From positions 1 to 24,967 of IMG/VR virus record IMGVR_UViG_3300044858_001602: a stretch of 24,967 nucleotides of DNA; one strand, given 5' to 3'. Positions 13,749 to 20,193 of the stretch are shown here, piece by piece (positions within the stretch are counted from its first letter, which is position 1; the number at the start of each line of letters is the position of its first letter). The notes beneath the pieces are model-generated. The model worked only from the letters and a program-made list of their open reading frames with translations, did not search any database and was not told the DNA's origin. The stretch is from a virus. The position numbers were made by a program, and so were the translations under genes.

Positions 13749-14735
13749 ATGGAAGCATTGAATATACAAGACACCACGTATGCCGGAGAGGCAGCGTCGT
13801 TGATGATTGTTAAGGCCGTAACCGGTGCTGATACAATTGATGGAGGTAACATCTACGTGCAAGATGGTATCAAAAAGAAATACACCATCCCAAAGTTGGA
13901 TGTTGCCAACTTCATTCAGGAGCGTCAAGCCGTACCAACATCACAGGGTGATGTAACGGTAAGTGCCGCATCATTAGAGCCGCAGGACTTCATGCTGTAT
14001 CTCGAAATGAATCCGCGCGATTTTGAGCAACATTGGTTTGCCGTTCAAATGAACCCAAAACTTTTGGATGCTGAATTGCCGCAGACATTTGAGGCATACT
14101 TCATGATGTACATTCTCGAAAAGTTGGATGAATTCATTGATGGTCAGATTTGGCAAGGCCGCACCGCGTATGGTGGAAGTTCACCTATTACTCCCGCCTC
14201 GGTCAATGCACCGACATCTGCAAGTCAGTACAAGTATTTCGATGGCCTTATCAAAAAGGCACTTGACAATACCACGGTTATTGATGTGTCATCTCCAGTT
14301 GCATTGACCTCATCCAACATTCTCGCAAAAATGGAAGCCGCGCGTGCATTGCTTCCTAAGGCACTTTTGAGAAAGTTCGGGCCGATGGGAACTAAGTTCC
14401 TTTTGTCTTATGAGGACTATGAAAAGTATGAACAGGCCTTGATTGACCTCACATACAAAGGGCCAAGCCCGGAGGGTGTTGTGAATGGAAAATACAAAGG
14501 TTACAATGTTGAACGCATTGCCGGTATTCCTGAAAATACCTTCATGGTAACCATCGCAAAGCCAACCACTGAATCCAATCTTTGGTTGGGTATGAACTCG
14601 ATGGAGGACAATCAGTTGGAACTGAAAAGACTGCAAGCCAATGCAGAACTTTATTTCTGCAAGGGCTTGTTTAAGATGGACGTTCAAATCGGATGGGGCG
14701 ACCAATGCGTATTGTACACCACTCAAACCGCGTGA
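13749..14735 (+). CDS. Major capsid protein
   Basis: This 328-residue protein lies directly behind the protease/scaffold gene and has the strongest ribosome-binding site in the window. Its length and pattern fit an HK97-fold capsid: an N-terminal arm, a MYILEKLDEFIDGQIWQG segment (about residues 118-135), KAARALLPKALLRKFGPMGTKFLLSY-type helix and strand (here MEAARALLPKALL...), NGKYKGYNVERIAGIPENTFMV (near 247-268) and a closing ELYFCKGLFKMDVQIGWGDQCVLY. It would form the icosahedral shell. The gene ends with TGA at 14733-14735, but the same frame continues for 14 codons of Gly/Tyr/Asp-rich sequence to TAA at 14778-14780. Read-through may therefore make a longer minor form. Confidence 0.85.
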   Translation: MEALNIQDTTYAGEAASLMIVKAVTGADTIDGGNIYVQDGIKKKYTIPKLDVANFIQERQAVPTSQGDVTVSAASLEPQDFMLYLEMNPRDFEQHWFAVQMNPKLLDAELPQTFEAYFMMYILEKLDEFIDGQIWQGRTAYGGSSPITPASVNAPTSASQYKYFDGLIKKALDNTTVIDVSSPVALTSSNILAKMEAARALLPKALLRKFGPMGTKFLLSYEDYEKYEQALIDLTYKGPSPEGVVNGKYKGYNVERIAGIPENTFMVTIAKPTTESNLWLGMNSMEDNQLELKRLQANAELYFCKGLFKMDVQIGWGDQCVLYTTQTA

Positions 14736-14780
14736 ACTGGTAACGGATACTCAGACGGGTACGGAGATGGATACGGCTAA
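14733..14780 (+). other. In-frame Gly/Tyr-rich extension after the capsid TGA
   Basis: Reading past the TGA in the capsid frame gives TGNGYSDGYGDGYG and then TAA. The repeated GYxDGYG pattern is not expected from random intergenic DNA. It could be a read-through tail on a few capsid subunits, or the remnant of a formerly longer gene. The base after the TGA is A, a context often leaky in bacteria. Confidence 0.5.
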
Positions 14781-14840
14781 CAATAAGAACCGATTCACTC
14801 CGTGCCTTTTTTCAAAATCAAAAATCAAAAATCAATCGAA

Positions 14841-15287
14841 ATGAAAAAGCTTCTTTCACTCTGCTTTCTTCTTGCCTTCACGCTCTCAGCGTTGGCACAA
14901 TCCACATCACCGCGCTTTGGCACGGCGAAAAATCAGGATAATACCGGAAGGGTATTGACCTACAAACTTATCACCACGAATGATGATGCCGGCAATGATA
15001 CCATTACCGTGAATGCAAATGCCTGGCAGACCATTGTGAGGCCTTCGAGCAATATTACGGATAGCGTCAACATCAAAGCCTCACTCACTAATTGTTATCT
15101 TGGTGATGAGCTTTATGTAATCGTTTCAAAAGGCACTGGCGCGGGGGCTATTAGATTTCCTTCGGCATCCTTTACGAATGATGCCGCTGCCAATAGATAC
15201 ACGATAGCTGCAAATAAAACTGCCGTTTTTTACTTCAAATTCAACGGCAGCAAGTGGCACATGGTCAGCAAAACAATTCAGCCCTAA
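14841..15287 (+). CDS. Secreted-type beta protein with signal peptide, behind the capsid gene
   Basis: This 148-residue protein starts at ATG 14841, after an A-rich leader containing short TCAAAAA repeats (14812-14835). Residues 1-20 (MKKLLSLCFLLAFTLSALAQ) form a classic Sec signal peptide with an ALA-type cleavage site near 18-20 and no lipobox Cys. The mature part is beta-rich (GRVLTYKLITTNDD, NIKASLTNCYLGDELYVIVS, NKTAVFYFKFNGSKWHMVS), like a small jelly-roll or Ig-like domain. By position it could be a capsid decoration or head-fibre protein, but cytoplasmic capsid assembly does not need export. It may instead be a surface protein made in late infection or a lysogenic-conversion gene. I do not recognise the family. 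A longer ORF from 14802 is rejected because it hides the signal peptide. Confidence 0.75.
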   Translation: MKKLLSLCFLLAFTLSALAQSTSPRFGTAKNQDNTGRVLTYKLITTNDDAGNDTITVNANAWQTIVRPSSNITDSVNIKASLTNCYLGDELYVIVSKGTGAGAIRFPSASFTNDAAANRYTIAANKTAVFYFKFNGSKWHMVSKTIQP

Positions 15288-15308
15288 TCACCCCTTAAAC
15301 AACGAATC

Positions 15309-15530
15309 ATGACCAAAAGAAAATTCTCAGCAGACCTTCAAGACTTCCTGAAGTCAGAAGCCGGGCAAAATATTAAATCCGTATGGATTAATGATGCCGG
15401 TGAATGGTACTTCCACGCGAAAACGGGATGCGAAAAAATCGCATCTTCTGAAATCATTGCATTGGATGTTCAAGAGATTGAGGAAGAAGGAGAACATGCT
15501 GAAAAACCCGCGAAAAAGGCTAAGAAATGA
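15309..15530 (+). CDS. Small protein with acidic then Lys-rich tail
   Basis: This 73-residue protein begins MTKRKFSADLQDFLKSEAGQ and has a beta-like segment (IKSVWINDAGEWYFHAK). It then runs into an acidic stretch (VQEIEEEGEHAEK) and a basic end (PAKKAKK). A similar PAKN/PAKK end closes the next gene. The layout (small folded core plus charged tail between capsid and sheath genes) fits a capsid cement or head-completion protein, but no family motif is visible. The stop overlaps the next ATG in an ATGA junction at 15527-15530. Confidence 0.65.
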   Translation: MTKRKFSADLQDFLKSEAGQNIKSVWINDAGEWYFHAKTGCEKIASSEIIALDVQEIEEEGEHAEKPAKKAKK

Positions 15531-15733
15531 GCGAATTCACGCGGCAAAAGGCTTTAGCCTTAGCAAAGAAAAAAGGTATCAACACGGAAAGATTTTCCAA
15601 CGTGGTATGCTTTAGCGATGGCACTATATTTTGCAACACAACGGATAAGGCCGTGGCCGCATTCGTCAAGGAGCATAAGGTAAGTGAACATTGGCTGAAA
15701 GGTACACCGGAGGAAAAGCCCGCTAAAAACTAA
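15527..15733 (+). CDS. Small basic protein, unknown
   Basis: This 68-residue protein overlaps the previous gene by 4 nt. It has an N-terminal helix (TRQKALALAKKKGI), a short beta part (VVCFSDGTIFCNT) and a C-terminal helix (AVAAFVKEHK), ending in EEKPAKN. It lies 5 nt before the sheath gene and belongs to the same transcript as the capsid genes. The fold looks compact and complete. I do not recognise it, and a head-tail or regulatory role would be guesswork. Confidence 0.65.
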   Translation: MSEFTRQKALALAKKKGINTERFSNVVCFSDGTIFCNTTDKAVAAFVKEHKVSEHWLKGTPEEKPAKN

Positions 15734-15738
15734 GTGAA

Positions 15739-17271
15739 ATGGCACTTCCTTTACCAAATGTAAACTTTCAGGTAGCGCAAGGTGGATTAGGCCGCAGACC
15801 CGCGAATAACGATTATATCAGCGGGCTAATTGCCTATATTGCCAACGCTGACCTTCCCGCAGGTTTTTCGACCACGGACAGAATCAAGCGCGTATTCTCA
15901 TTACCGGAGGCTGAATCACTTGGAATCAATCTTGATTACACGGATGAAACAAAGGCAACCGGTACATATACCGTTACGAATGTTGGAAGTAATGGTGATA
16001 CCATTGAACTATTCGTACCCGACCCATCCGGCACGCCGGTAAGTCTTGGTGTGTACACAAAATCGGCATCCGAAACTAACTCAACTCAGGTAGCCGCCGC
16101 AATTGTCGCTATTATCAATGCAGGTACATTCTTGCATGGATATACGGCAAGTAATTCATCAGGCGTTATTACGGTAACGGCAAAGGCAAGTCTTGGCGTG
16201 TTCCTCAATGGTCTTTCCATGACTGCTACCATTGTAGGCGGTATTACCGGCAGCATTGCAGCCTTTTCAGGCGGTGTTGCGTCAAAAATTGCGGTGCTGC
16301 ATTACCACGTATCGGAGTATTTTAGGCTGATGCCGAACGGTCAACTTTATATCGGAATTTATGCCGCGTATGGTACGAATTTCGAGGAAGTTGCAACGAT
16401 TCAGAATTATGCCGAAGGTACTATCAGACAATTGGCAATTATGAATGACCTATCGACGGCATTCTCCACTACTCAGGTAACTAAGATTCAGGCGCAATGT
16501 CAAGTCAACTTTGATTTGTACCGCCCGATGGTTGCAGTCTTCGCGCCGGAGATTTCTGGAACAAGCAGCATTTCATCCTTGCCAAATCTCAGCACGTTGG
16601 ATTCTGAAAAGGTATCTGTGATTATCTCACAGGATGCCGGAGCAAGAGGAAAGTACTTGTGGCAGACCGTCAAAAAATCCATCTCTGATATTGGCGCAAA
16701 GTTGGGTGTGTTATCCCTTAGCCGCGTGAGTGAATCGTGGGCTTGGCTTGGTGCATACAACATGAGCGACGGTACTGAATTGGATACTATCGGATTCAGC
16801 AACGGAGAACTCTATTCCGCAATTTCGGCATCGGCCTTGAATTCGGTTAATGAGTATGCCTATTGCTATCTAAGAAAGGTTGAAGGCCTTACAGGTTCGT
16901 ACAATAATCAGCCCAACACATGCACATTGCTTAATTCTGATTTCCGATTCATCTATGCAAATAGAACGATTCAGAAGGCAATCAGATTGGCGCGTGCAGG
17001 TATTCTGCCGCAGGTGTCCGGGCCGGTTATTCTCAATGCAAACGGAACGTTACCGGATTGGCAGGTTGAAAACCTGAAAACGCTGAGCGACGATAAGTTG
17101 ATTCAGATGATTTCAGACGGAGAAATTTCGGCAGGTCAAACCTTGTATGACCCCGCTCAGAATGTTCTTTCAACGAATGAGATTGTGGGTGCTATTGAGA
17201 TTGTACCGGTAGGAGTGAGCGACCAGTTCAAAATTAAAATCGGATTCGTAACACGATTAACACAAGCATAA
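15739..17271 (+). CDS. Contractile tail sheath (DUF2586/Mu gpL-like)
   Basis: This 510-residue protein makes the contractile outer tail layer. The N-terminus (residues 1-65) has NDYISGLIAYI and RIKRVFSLPEAESLGI, as in Bacteroidota sheath proteins. Residues about 72-183 form an inserted Thr/Ser/Gly-rich beta domain (GTYTVTNVGSNGDTIELF, GVITVTAKASLG), probably exposed on the tail surface. The core resumes with LHYHVSEYFRLMPNGQLYIGI and later SRVSESWAWLGAYNM. The conserved C-terminus has NRTIQKAIRLARAGILPQVSG and YDPAQNVLSTNEIVGAIEIVPVG, which joins neighbouring subunits. It is followed 1 nt later by the tube gene, the normal contractile-tail order. The length is within the family range once the insert is counted. 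Confidence 0.85.
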   Translation: MALPLPNVNFQVAQGGLGRRPANNDYISGLIAYIANADLPAGFSTTDRIKRVFSLPEAESLGINLDYTDETKATGTYTVTNVGSNGDTIELFVPDPSGTPVSLGVYTKSASETNSTQVAAAIVAIINAGTFLHGYTASNSSGVITVTAKASLGVFLNGLSMTATIVGGITGSIAAFSGGVASKIAVLHYHVSEYFRLMPNGQLYIGIYAAYGTNFEEVATIQNYAEGTIRQLAIMNDLSTAFSTTQVTKIQAQCQVNFDLYRPMVAVFAPEISGTSSISSLPNLSTLDSEKVSVIISQDAGARGKYLWQTVKKSISDIGAKLGVLSLSRVSESWAWLGAYNMSDGTELDTIGFSNGELYSAISASALNSVNEYAYCYLRKVEGLTGSYNNQPNTCTLLNSDFRFIYANRTIQKAIRLARAGILPQVSGPVILNANGTLPDWQVENLKTLSDDKLIQMISDGEISAGQTLYDPAQNVLSTNEIVGAIEIVPVGVSDQFKIKIGFVTRLTQA

Positions 17272-17272
17272 C

Positions 17273-17695
17273 ATGGCAAGAGGAGTATTAGTTAATGGCG
17301 TAAGCTATGATTGGGGAAGCATTCAGGTAGTGCTTTTCGGCGCACCGGTTGTCGGAATCTCTGCTATTTCATACAAGAAAAAGCAGAACAAGGAAAACAT
17401 CTATGGTGCAGGATACAAGCCCGTAAGCCGTGGATATGGCAGAATTGAGTACGAGGGCAGCATGACGCTAAAGATGGAAGAGTGGAAGCGTATTATCGCA
17501 GCCGCTCCAAATCGAAACCCGTTAGAAATTGCACCTTTCGCCATTACCGTCGTGTTGGGAACATCGGGCAGAAACACGCCAACGGTTGACAGATTGTATG
17601 CCGTGGAATTCATGGATGATGGACTTGATTCATCAGAGGGCGACACCTCGATTGATGTTGAGATTCCCATCATCATCGGAGAGATTGAAAGATAG
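17273..17695 (+). CDS. Tail tube protein
   Basis: This 140-residue protein directly follows the sheath gene, as tube genes do. It is beta-rich: SYDWGSIQVVLFGAPVVGI, a loop of basic residues (YKKKQNKENIYGAG), GYGRIEYEGSMTLKMEEW, a helix (KRIIAAAP), then FAITVVLGT and VEFMDDGLDSSEGD before the final IDVEIPIIIGEI. This is the single-sheet barrel pattern of the Hcp/gpM-like tube fold. It would polymerise around the tape measure to form the DNA channel. A strong intrinsic terminator lies 33 nt behind its stop, so the long head-tail transcript ends here. Confidence 0.8.
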   Translation: MARGVLVNGVSYDWGSIQVVLFGAPVVGISAISYKKKQNKENIYGAGYKPVSRGYGRIEYEGSMTLKMEEWKRIIAAAPNRNPLEIAPFAITVVLGTSGRNTPTVDRLYAVEFMDDGLDSSEGDTSIDVEIPIIIGEIER

Positions 17696-17727
17696 TTGTC
17701 AGGGGTGACAGCCGCGCAATATGCGCG

Positions 17728-17764
17728 AAAAGGCCGGTCGTTGATTCGTTCCGGCCTTTTTTTT
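17728..17764 (+). terminator. Intrinsic terminator after the tail tube gene
   Basis: AAAAGGCCGG (17728-17737) and CCGGCCTTTT (17751-17760) form a 10-bp stem with a 13-nt loop, followed by T's through 17764 (eight T's in total after CCGGCC). It ends the transcript of the sheath/tube genes. Confidence 0.9.
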
Positions 17765-17793
17765 GTCCTATATCAAAAAACTTTGTACATTCG
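17762..17793 (+). promoter_or_regulatory. Promoter of the 74-residue moron gene
   Basis: TTTG at 17762-17765, using the last T's of the terminator, is separated by 20 nt from TACATTCG at 17786-17793, a TAnnTTTG box with one mismatch. The ATG at 17814 lies 20 nt further on. Spacing is standard for Bacteroidota promoters. Confidence 0.55.
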
Positions 17794-17813
17794 CAAATCA
17801 AATCATTTCACCT

Positions 17814-18038
17814 ATGACACTCAAAAGAATCAAAGCCAACATGAAGCCGGGAACGGTAGGATGGACTTATGCACCGGACGGCGTGCCGATGGTGCTTGTT
17901 TGCGAGCCAACGAACAAAAATGTTAAAAAGTTCACGTCAATCACCGATTATGCCTTTCCGAACACCGCGCGAAGGGGCGCAAAAAGACAGGCAGCGCGAT
18001 TAGGGTTCAAATACATGGGCTGCCTTCACGATGCATAG
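17814..18038 (+). CDS. Small basic protein in its own transcription unit (moron)
   Basis: This 74-residue, basic protein starts at ATG 17814 (MTLKRIKANMKPGTVGWTY). It has a beta-like first half (VGWTYAPDGVPMVLVCEP), then a Lys/Arg-rich helix (NTARRGAKRQAARLGFKYMG) and two Cys. The positive charge may suit nucleic-acid binding, but no motif names it. It has its own promoter and is enclosed by two intrinsic terminators, which cuts it off from the tail genes on both sides. That arrangement is the definition of a phage moron, usually expressed from the prophage and affecting the host or rival phages; this role is inferred. The upstream frame is open to 17763 but crosses the promoter. Confidence 0.7.
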   Translation: MTLKRIKANMKPGTVGWTYAPDGVPMVLVCEPTNKNVKKFTSITDYAFPNTARRGAKRQAARLGFKYMGCLHDA

Positions 18039-18064
18039 GGTTAGGGCATAATTCCTGCATCGAG

Positions 18065-18094
18065 GCCGTTGGGGTAATATCCAACGGCTTTTTT
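18065..18094 (+). terminator. Intrinsic terminator after the moron gene
   Basis: GCCGTTGG (18065-18072) and CCAACGGC (18081-18088) form a perfect 8-bp stem with an 8-nt loop, followed by six T's (18089-18094). It isolates the 74-residue gene from the tail-assembly operon. Confidence 0.9.
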
Positions 18095-18146
18095 ATTTAT
18101 AGTTAATTCCGAGCATTCGATAGGAAACATAAAGCCATTTACAAAG

Positions 18147-18154
18147 TATTTTTG
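18147..18154 (+). promoter_or_regulatory. TAnnTTTG -7 box, 4 nt from the chaperone start
   Basis: TATTTTTG matches TAnnTTTG and is followed by AAAC and ATG 18159. It lies behind a terminator, so a promoter is needed here for the whole tape measure and baseplate operon. No -33 TTTG is visible at the usual distance; an activator may be involved. Confidence 0.6.
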
Positions 18155-18158
18155 AAAC

Positions 18159-18551
18159 ATGGAAACCAAAAACACCCCAACCCCAAAAGACATCTTTCAA
18201 CAGGCCGCAGATACAGCCGCTGAATTGCAACAGAAATACGCAGCTATTGACCCTGTAGCGGTTATTGATTATTGGGTTATCCCGATGGAAGAAAATCGAA
18301 TGCAGCCCATTTATTTCAAAAAGCCTTCGCGGATGTTAAAGATGATTTTCTTTGATCAGATGCAATCCGGGCGCAATAGCCTTGCCGCTCAGGATTTCTT
18401 GAAAGCAATGATCTTGCCGGAAAACTCCGCAAACGTATTGGATGCCATTGAGCCGGACGGCAAGCCCGAAAATGATACCCTTGCAATGACGCTCATCATG
18501 AAGGCCAACACGATGGTCAATCTGTATGCTGCTGAATTAAAAAAAAAATAG
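18159..18551 (+). CDS. Tail assembly chaperone, short (zero-frame) form
   Basis: This 130-residue protein occupies the slot before the tape measure gene, where lambda gpG-type tail assembly chaperones are encoded. It is mostly helical, with DIFQQAADTAAELQQKYAAIDP at the N-terminus and KPSRMLKMIFFDQMQSG, NSLAAQDFLKAMILPEN and TLAMTLIMKANTMVNLYAAELKKK behind. It ends in three Lys codons inside a run of ten A's, then TAG (18549-18551). That run is where a -1 frameshift would extend it. The protein would bind the tape measure and recruit tube subunits, and is not itself in the virion. It is the first gene after two terminators, with a promoter-like box just ahead. Confidence 0.75.
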   Translation: METKNTPTPKDIFQQAADTAAELQQKYAAIDPVAVIDYWVIPMEENRMQPIYFKKPSRMLKMIFFDQMQSGRNSLAAQDFLKAMILPENSANVLDAIEPDGKPENDTLAMTLIMKANTMVNLYAAELKKK

Positions 18552-18703
18552 ATGAGGCAAAAAATCAAATTGGATGGATGCAAGTGGCCGATATTCTTAT
18601 TCGGCATTACCTCCATATTGATACCAATACCCTCAGCGATGAAGAATGGGCAAGAACCTATCATGGCCTTGTCAAAGCCGGATTAATTGAATTGAAGAAA
18701 TGA
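18159..18703 (+). CDS. Tail assembly chaperone, long form made by -1 frameshift
   Basis: A -1 slip on the A10 run (18539-18548) moves ribosomes into a frame that is open from 18548 to TGA 18701-18703 and adds 51 residues, giving 181 in total. The added part begins IDEAKNQIGWMQVADI and includes IDTNTLSDEEWARTYHGLV and GLIELKK, a folded, protein-like sequence and not random translation. Its stop overlaps the tape measure start in an ATGA junction, the same junction used between real genes here. Without the frameshift this segment would be a 148-bp gap. The G/GT arrangement is well known in phages with long tails; the long form is thought to bind the tape measure. Frameshift efficiency cannot be seen from sequence. 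Confidence 0.85.
18539..18548 (+). other. A10 slippery site for programmed -1 frameshift
   Basis: Ten consecutive A's cover the final Lys codons of the short chaperone. Tandem tRNA-Lys slippage, or RNA polymerase slippage on the homopolymer, would yield the -1 frame. I see no strong hairpin immediately downstream. Confidence 0.8.
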
Positions 18704-20193
18704 GCACGGAGAAGGTAACGTATGTAATCAGTCTGCAAGACTATTTCACGGCGAAAATTGACGGTGCAACTAACAGCGCAAATCGTCTTGATAAAACCGT
18801 GGAAAGCGTTCAAAGCCGATTGGCCGGCATGGGCAGCATGCTTGCATCTGCTTTTTCCGTGTATGCCATTGCTGCCTTCGGTAACGGAGTGGTGAAAGTA
18901 GGAGAGGACTTTGAGGCCATGCAGATTGGCCTTGAAACATTGCTAAAATCAAGCACCGAGGCAAGCCGCGTATTTCAGCAGATTCGCGAAGATGCTAAGG
19001 CAACGCCTTTCGACGTTAAGAGCCTACTCATGGCCAACCGTGCATTAATATCATCAGGCATTTCAGCGGATGCCGCGCGGGAAGATGTATTAGCACTGGC
19101 CAATGCAATCAGCGCGACAGGTGGGGGTAATGATGAATTACAGCGGATGGTTGTAAATCTGCAACAGGTGGCCGCCACAGGTGTTGCTACCGCAGCAGAC
19201 GTTAAACAATTCGCATACGCGGGAATTAACATCTACAAGCTGCTTGCCGATGCCACCGGAGGGAATACGGAATCTGTAAAGGAAATGGATGTATCCTATC
19301 AGATGCTAACCAAAGCACTTAAAGATGCTGCAAAGGCCGGAGGGATGTTTGAGAATGGATTAGGAAAGATGCAGAACAGCATCAAGACGATGCGCTCTAA
19401 TCTCGGTGATGCCTTTGATGAATTGCGAAATAGTATGTTCATGGCCTTTCGTCCGGCCATTAGCGGAACGATTACCGCGCTTAATGCTTTAATGAATGGA
19501 TTTAATCGTTTCATGACAACCGTTGAGCCATTCGTGCCTATTATCATTGAATTCGGCCAAAGCCTGAATACAACATTAACACCGGCTTTCTATGCACTTA
19601 CGTCAGCCTTAAAAATCGGCTTGGGTGTAGTTGTTACATTGATGGAGATATACAACGGCATGCCGGATATCTTCAAAGTGGCCGCCGGTACGGTTCTTAC
19701 TTATGTTACTGCAGTATGGGCAATTAACAAGGTGATGAAAATTGTCCGCGCTTCACAAATGGCCTACAACGCATCATTAGCAATCACCGCAGCACTCAGC
19801 ATGAACTGGGTAGCATTGGCCGCGGCCGGAATCGTGGCCGTGGGCGTTGCTACATGGGCAGCAGCGGATGGTCAGGAGGCATTTAACAAGGAACTTGAAA
19901 AAACAGAAAGCATAGCATCAAAAGCTGGAGATTGGTCAGGCAGCGCGGGGGCGATGTCAACGGCAAAAGCCGGAGGCGTTACCACGCAATCCATACCGAC
20001 AGCAGCAGGTGCAGTAGGCAAAGCATCGGCAAGCAAGGCGACTCAGATAACCATTACCGTTGGGAAGTTGATTGAAACGCAAAATGTAAACGTGGCATCG
20101 AATAACAACGCGGTAAAGAATGGTGTAATGAATGCAACGACAGAGGCCTTGCTTTCAGCATTGAATGACGTTCAAAGAATCGCAGCGCAATGA
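18700..20193 (+). CDS. Tape measure protein
   Basis: This 497-residue protein sets tail length and passes through the tube. The N-terminal domain (residues about 1-230) has the tape-measure pattern: FEAMQIGLETLLKSSTEASRVFQ, AKATPFDVKSLLMANRALIS, and QVAATGVATAADVKQFAYAGI with the AYAGI core. A helical, hydrophobic middle follows with two or three membrane-like stretches (IGLGVVVTLMEIYNG; VAAGTVLTYVTAVWAINKV; MNWVALAAAGIVAVGVATWA), probably used during DNA entry. The C-terminus is Ala/Ser/Thr-rich. At about 1.5 angstrom per residue the tail would be near 75 nm, short for a contractile phage. It overlaps the frameshifted chaperone by 4 nt in front and the DUF6046-like gene by 4 nt behind. Confidence 0.85.
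   Translation: MSTEKVTYVISLQDYFTAKIDGATNSANRLDKTVESVQSRLAGMGSMLASAFSVYAIAAFGNGVVKVGEDFEAMQIGLETLLKSSTEASRVFQQIREDAKATPFDVKSLLMANRALISSGISADAAREDVLALANAISATGGGNDELQRMVVNLQQVAATGVATAADVKQFAYAGINIYKLLADATGGNTESVKEMDVSYQMLTKALKDAAKAGGMFENGLGKMQNSIKTMRSNLGDAFDELRNSMFMAFRPAISGTITALNALMNGFNRFMTTVEPFVPIIIEFGQSLNTTLTPAFYALTSALKIGLGVVVTLMEIYNGMPDIFKVAAGTVLTYVTAVWAINKVMKIVRASQMAYNASLAITAALSMNWVALAAAGIVAVGVATWAAADGQEAFNKELEKTESIASKAGDWSGSAGAMSTAKAGGVTTQSIPTAAGAVGKASASKATQITITVGKLIETQNVNVASNNNAVKNGVMNATTEALLSALNDVQRIAAQ

Noticed and set aside
14310-14726. 138-codon reverse ORF inside the major capsid gene
   Set aside because: It lies fully within a strong capsid gene, and its Cys/His/Phe-rich translation is typical of antisense frames.
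14812-14835. Short TCAAAAA tandem repeats as a CRISPR-like or regulatory array
   Set aside because: Only two full 7-nt units plus partials are present, with no spacers. It is best seen as an A-rich translation leader.
14802-14840. Upstream start for the signal-peptide protein
   Set aside because: Starting at 14802 would bury the clear Sec signal peptide behind 13 basic residues encoded by an A-rich repeat tract.
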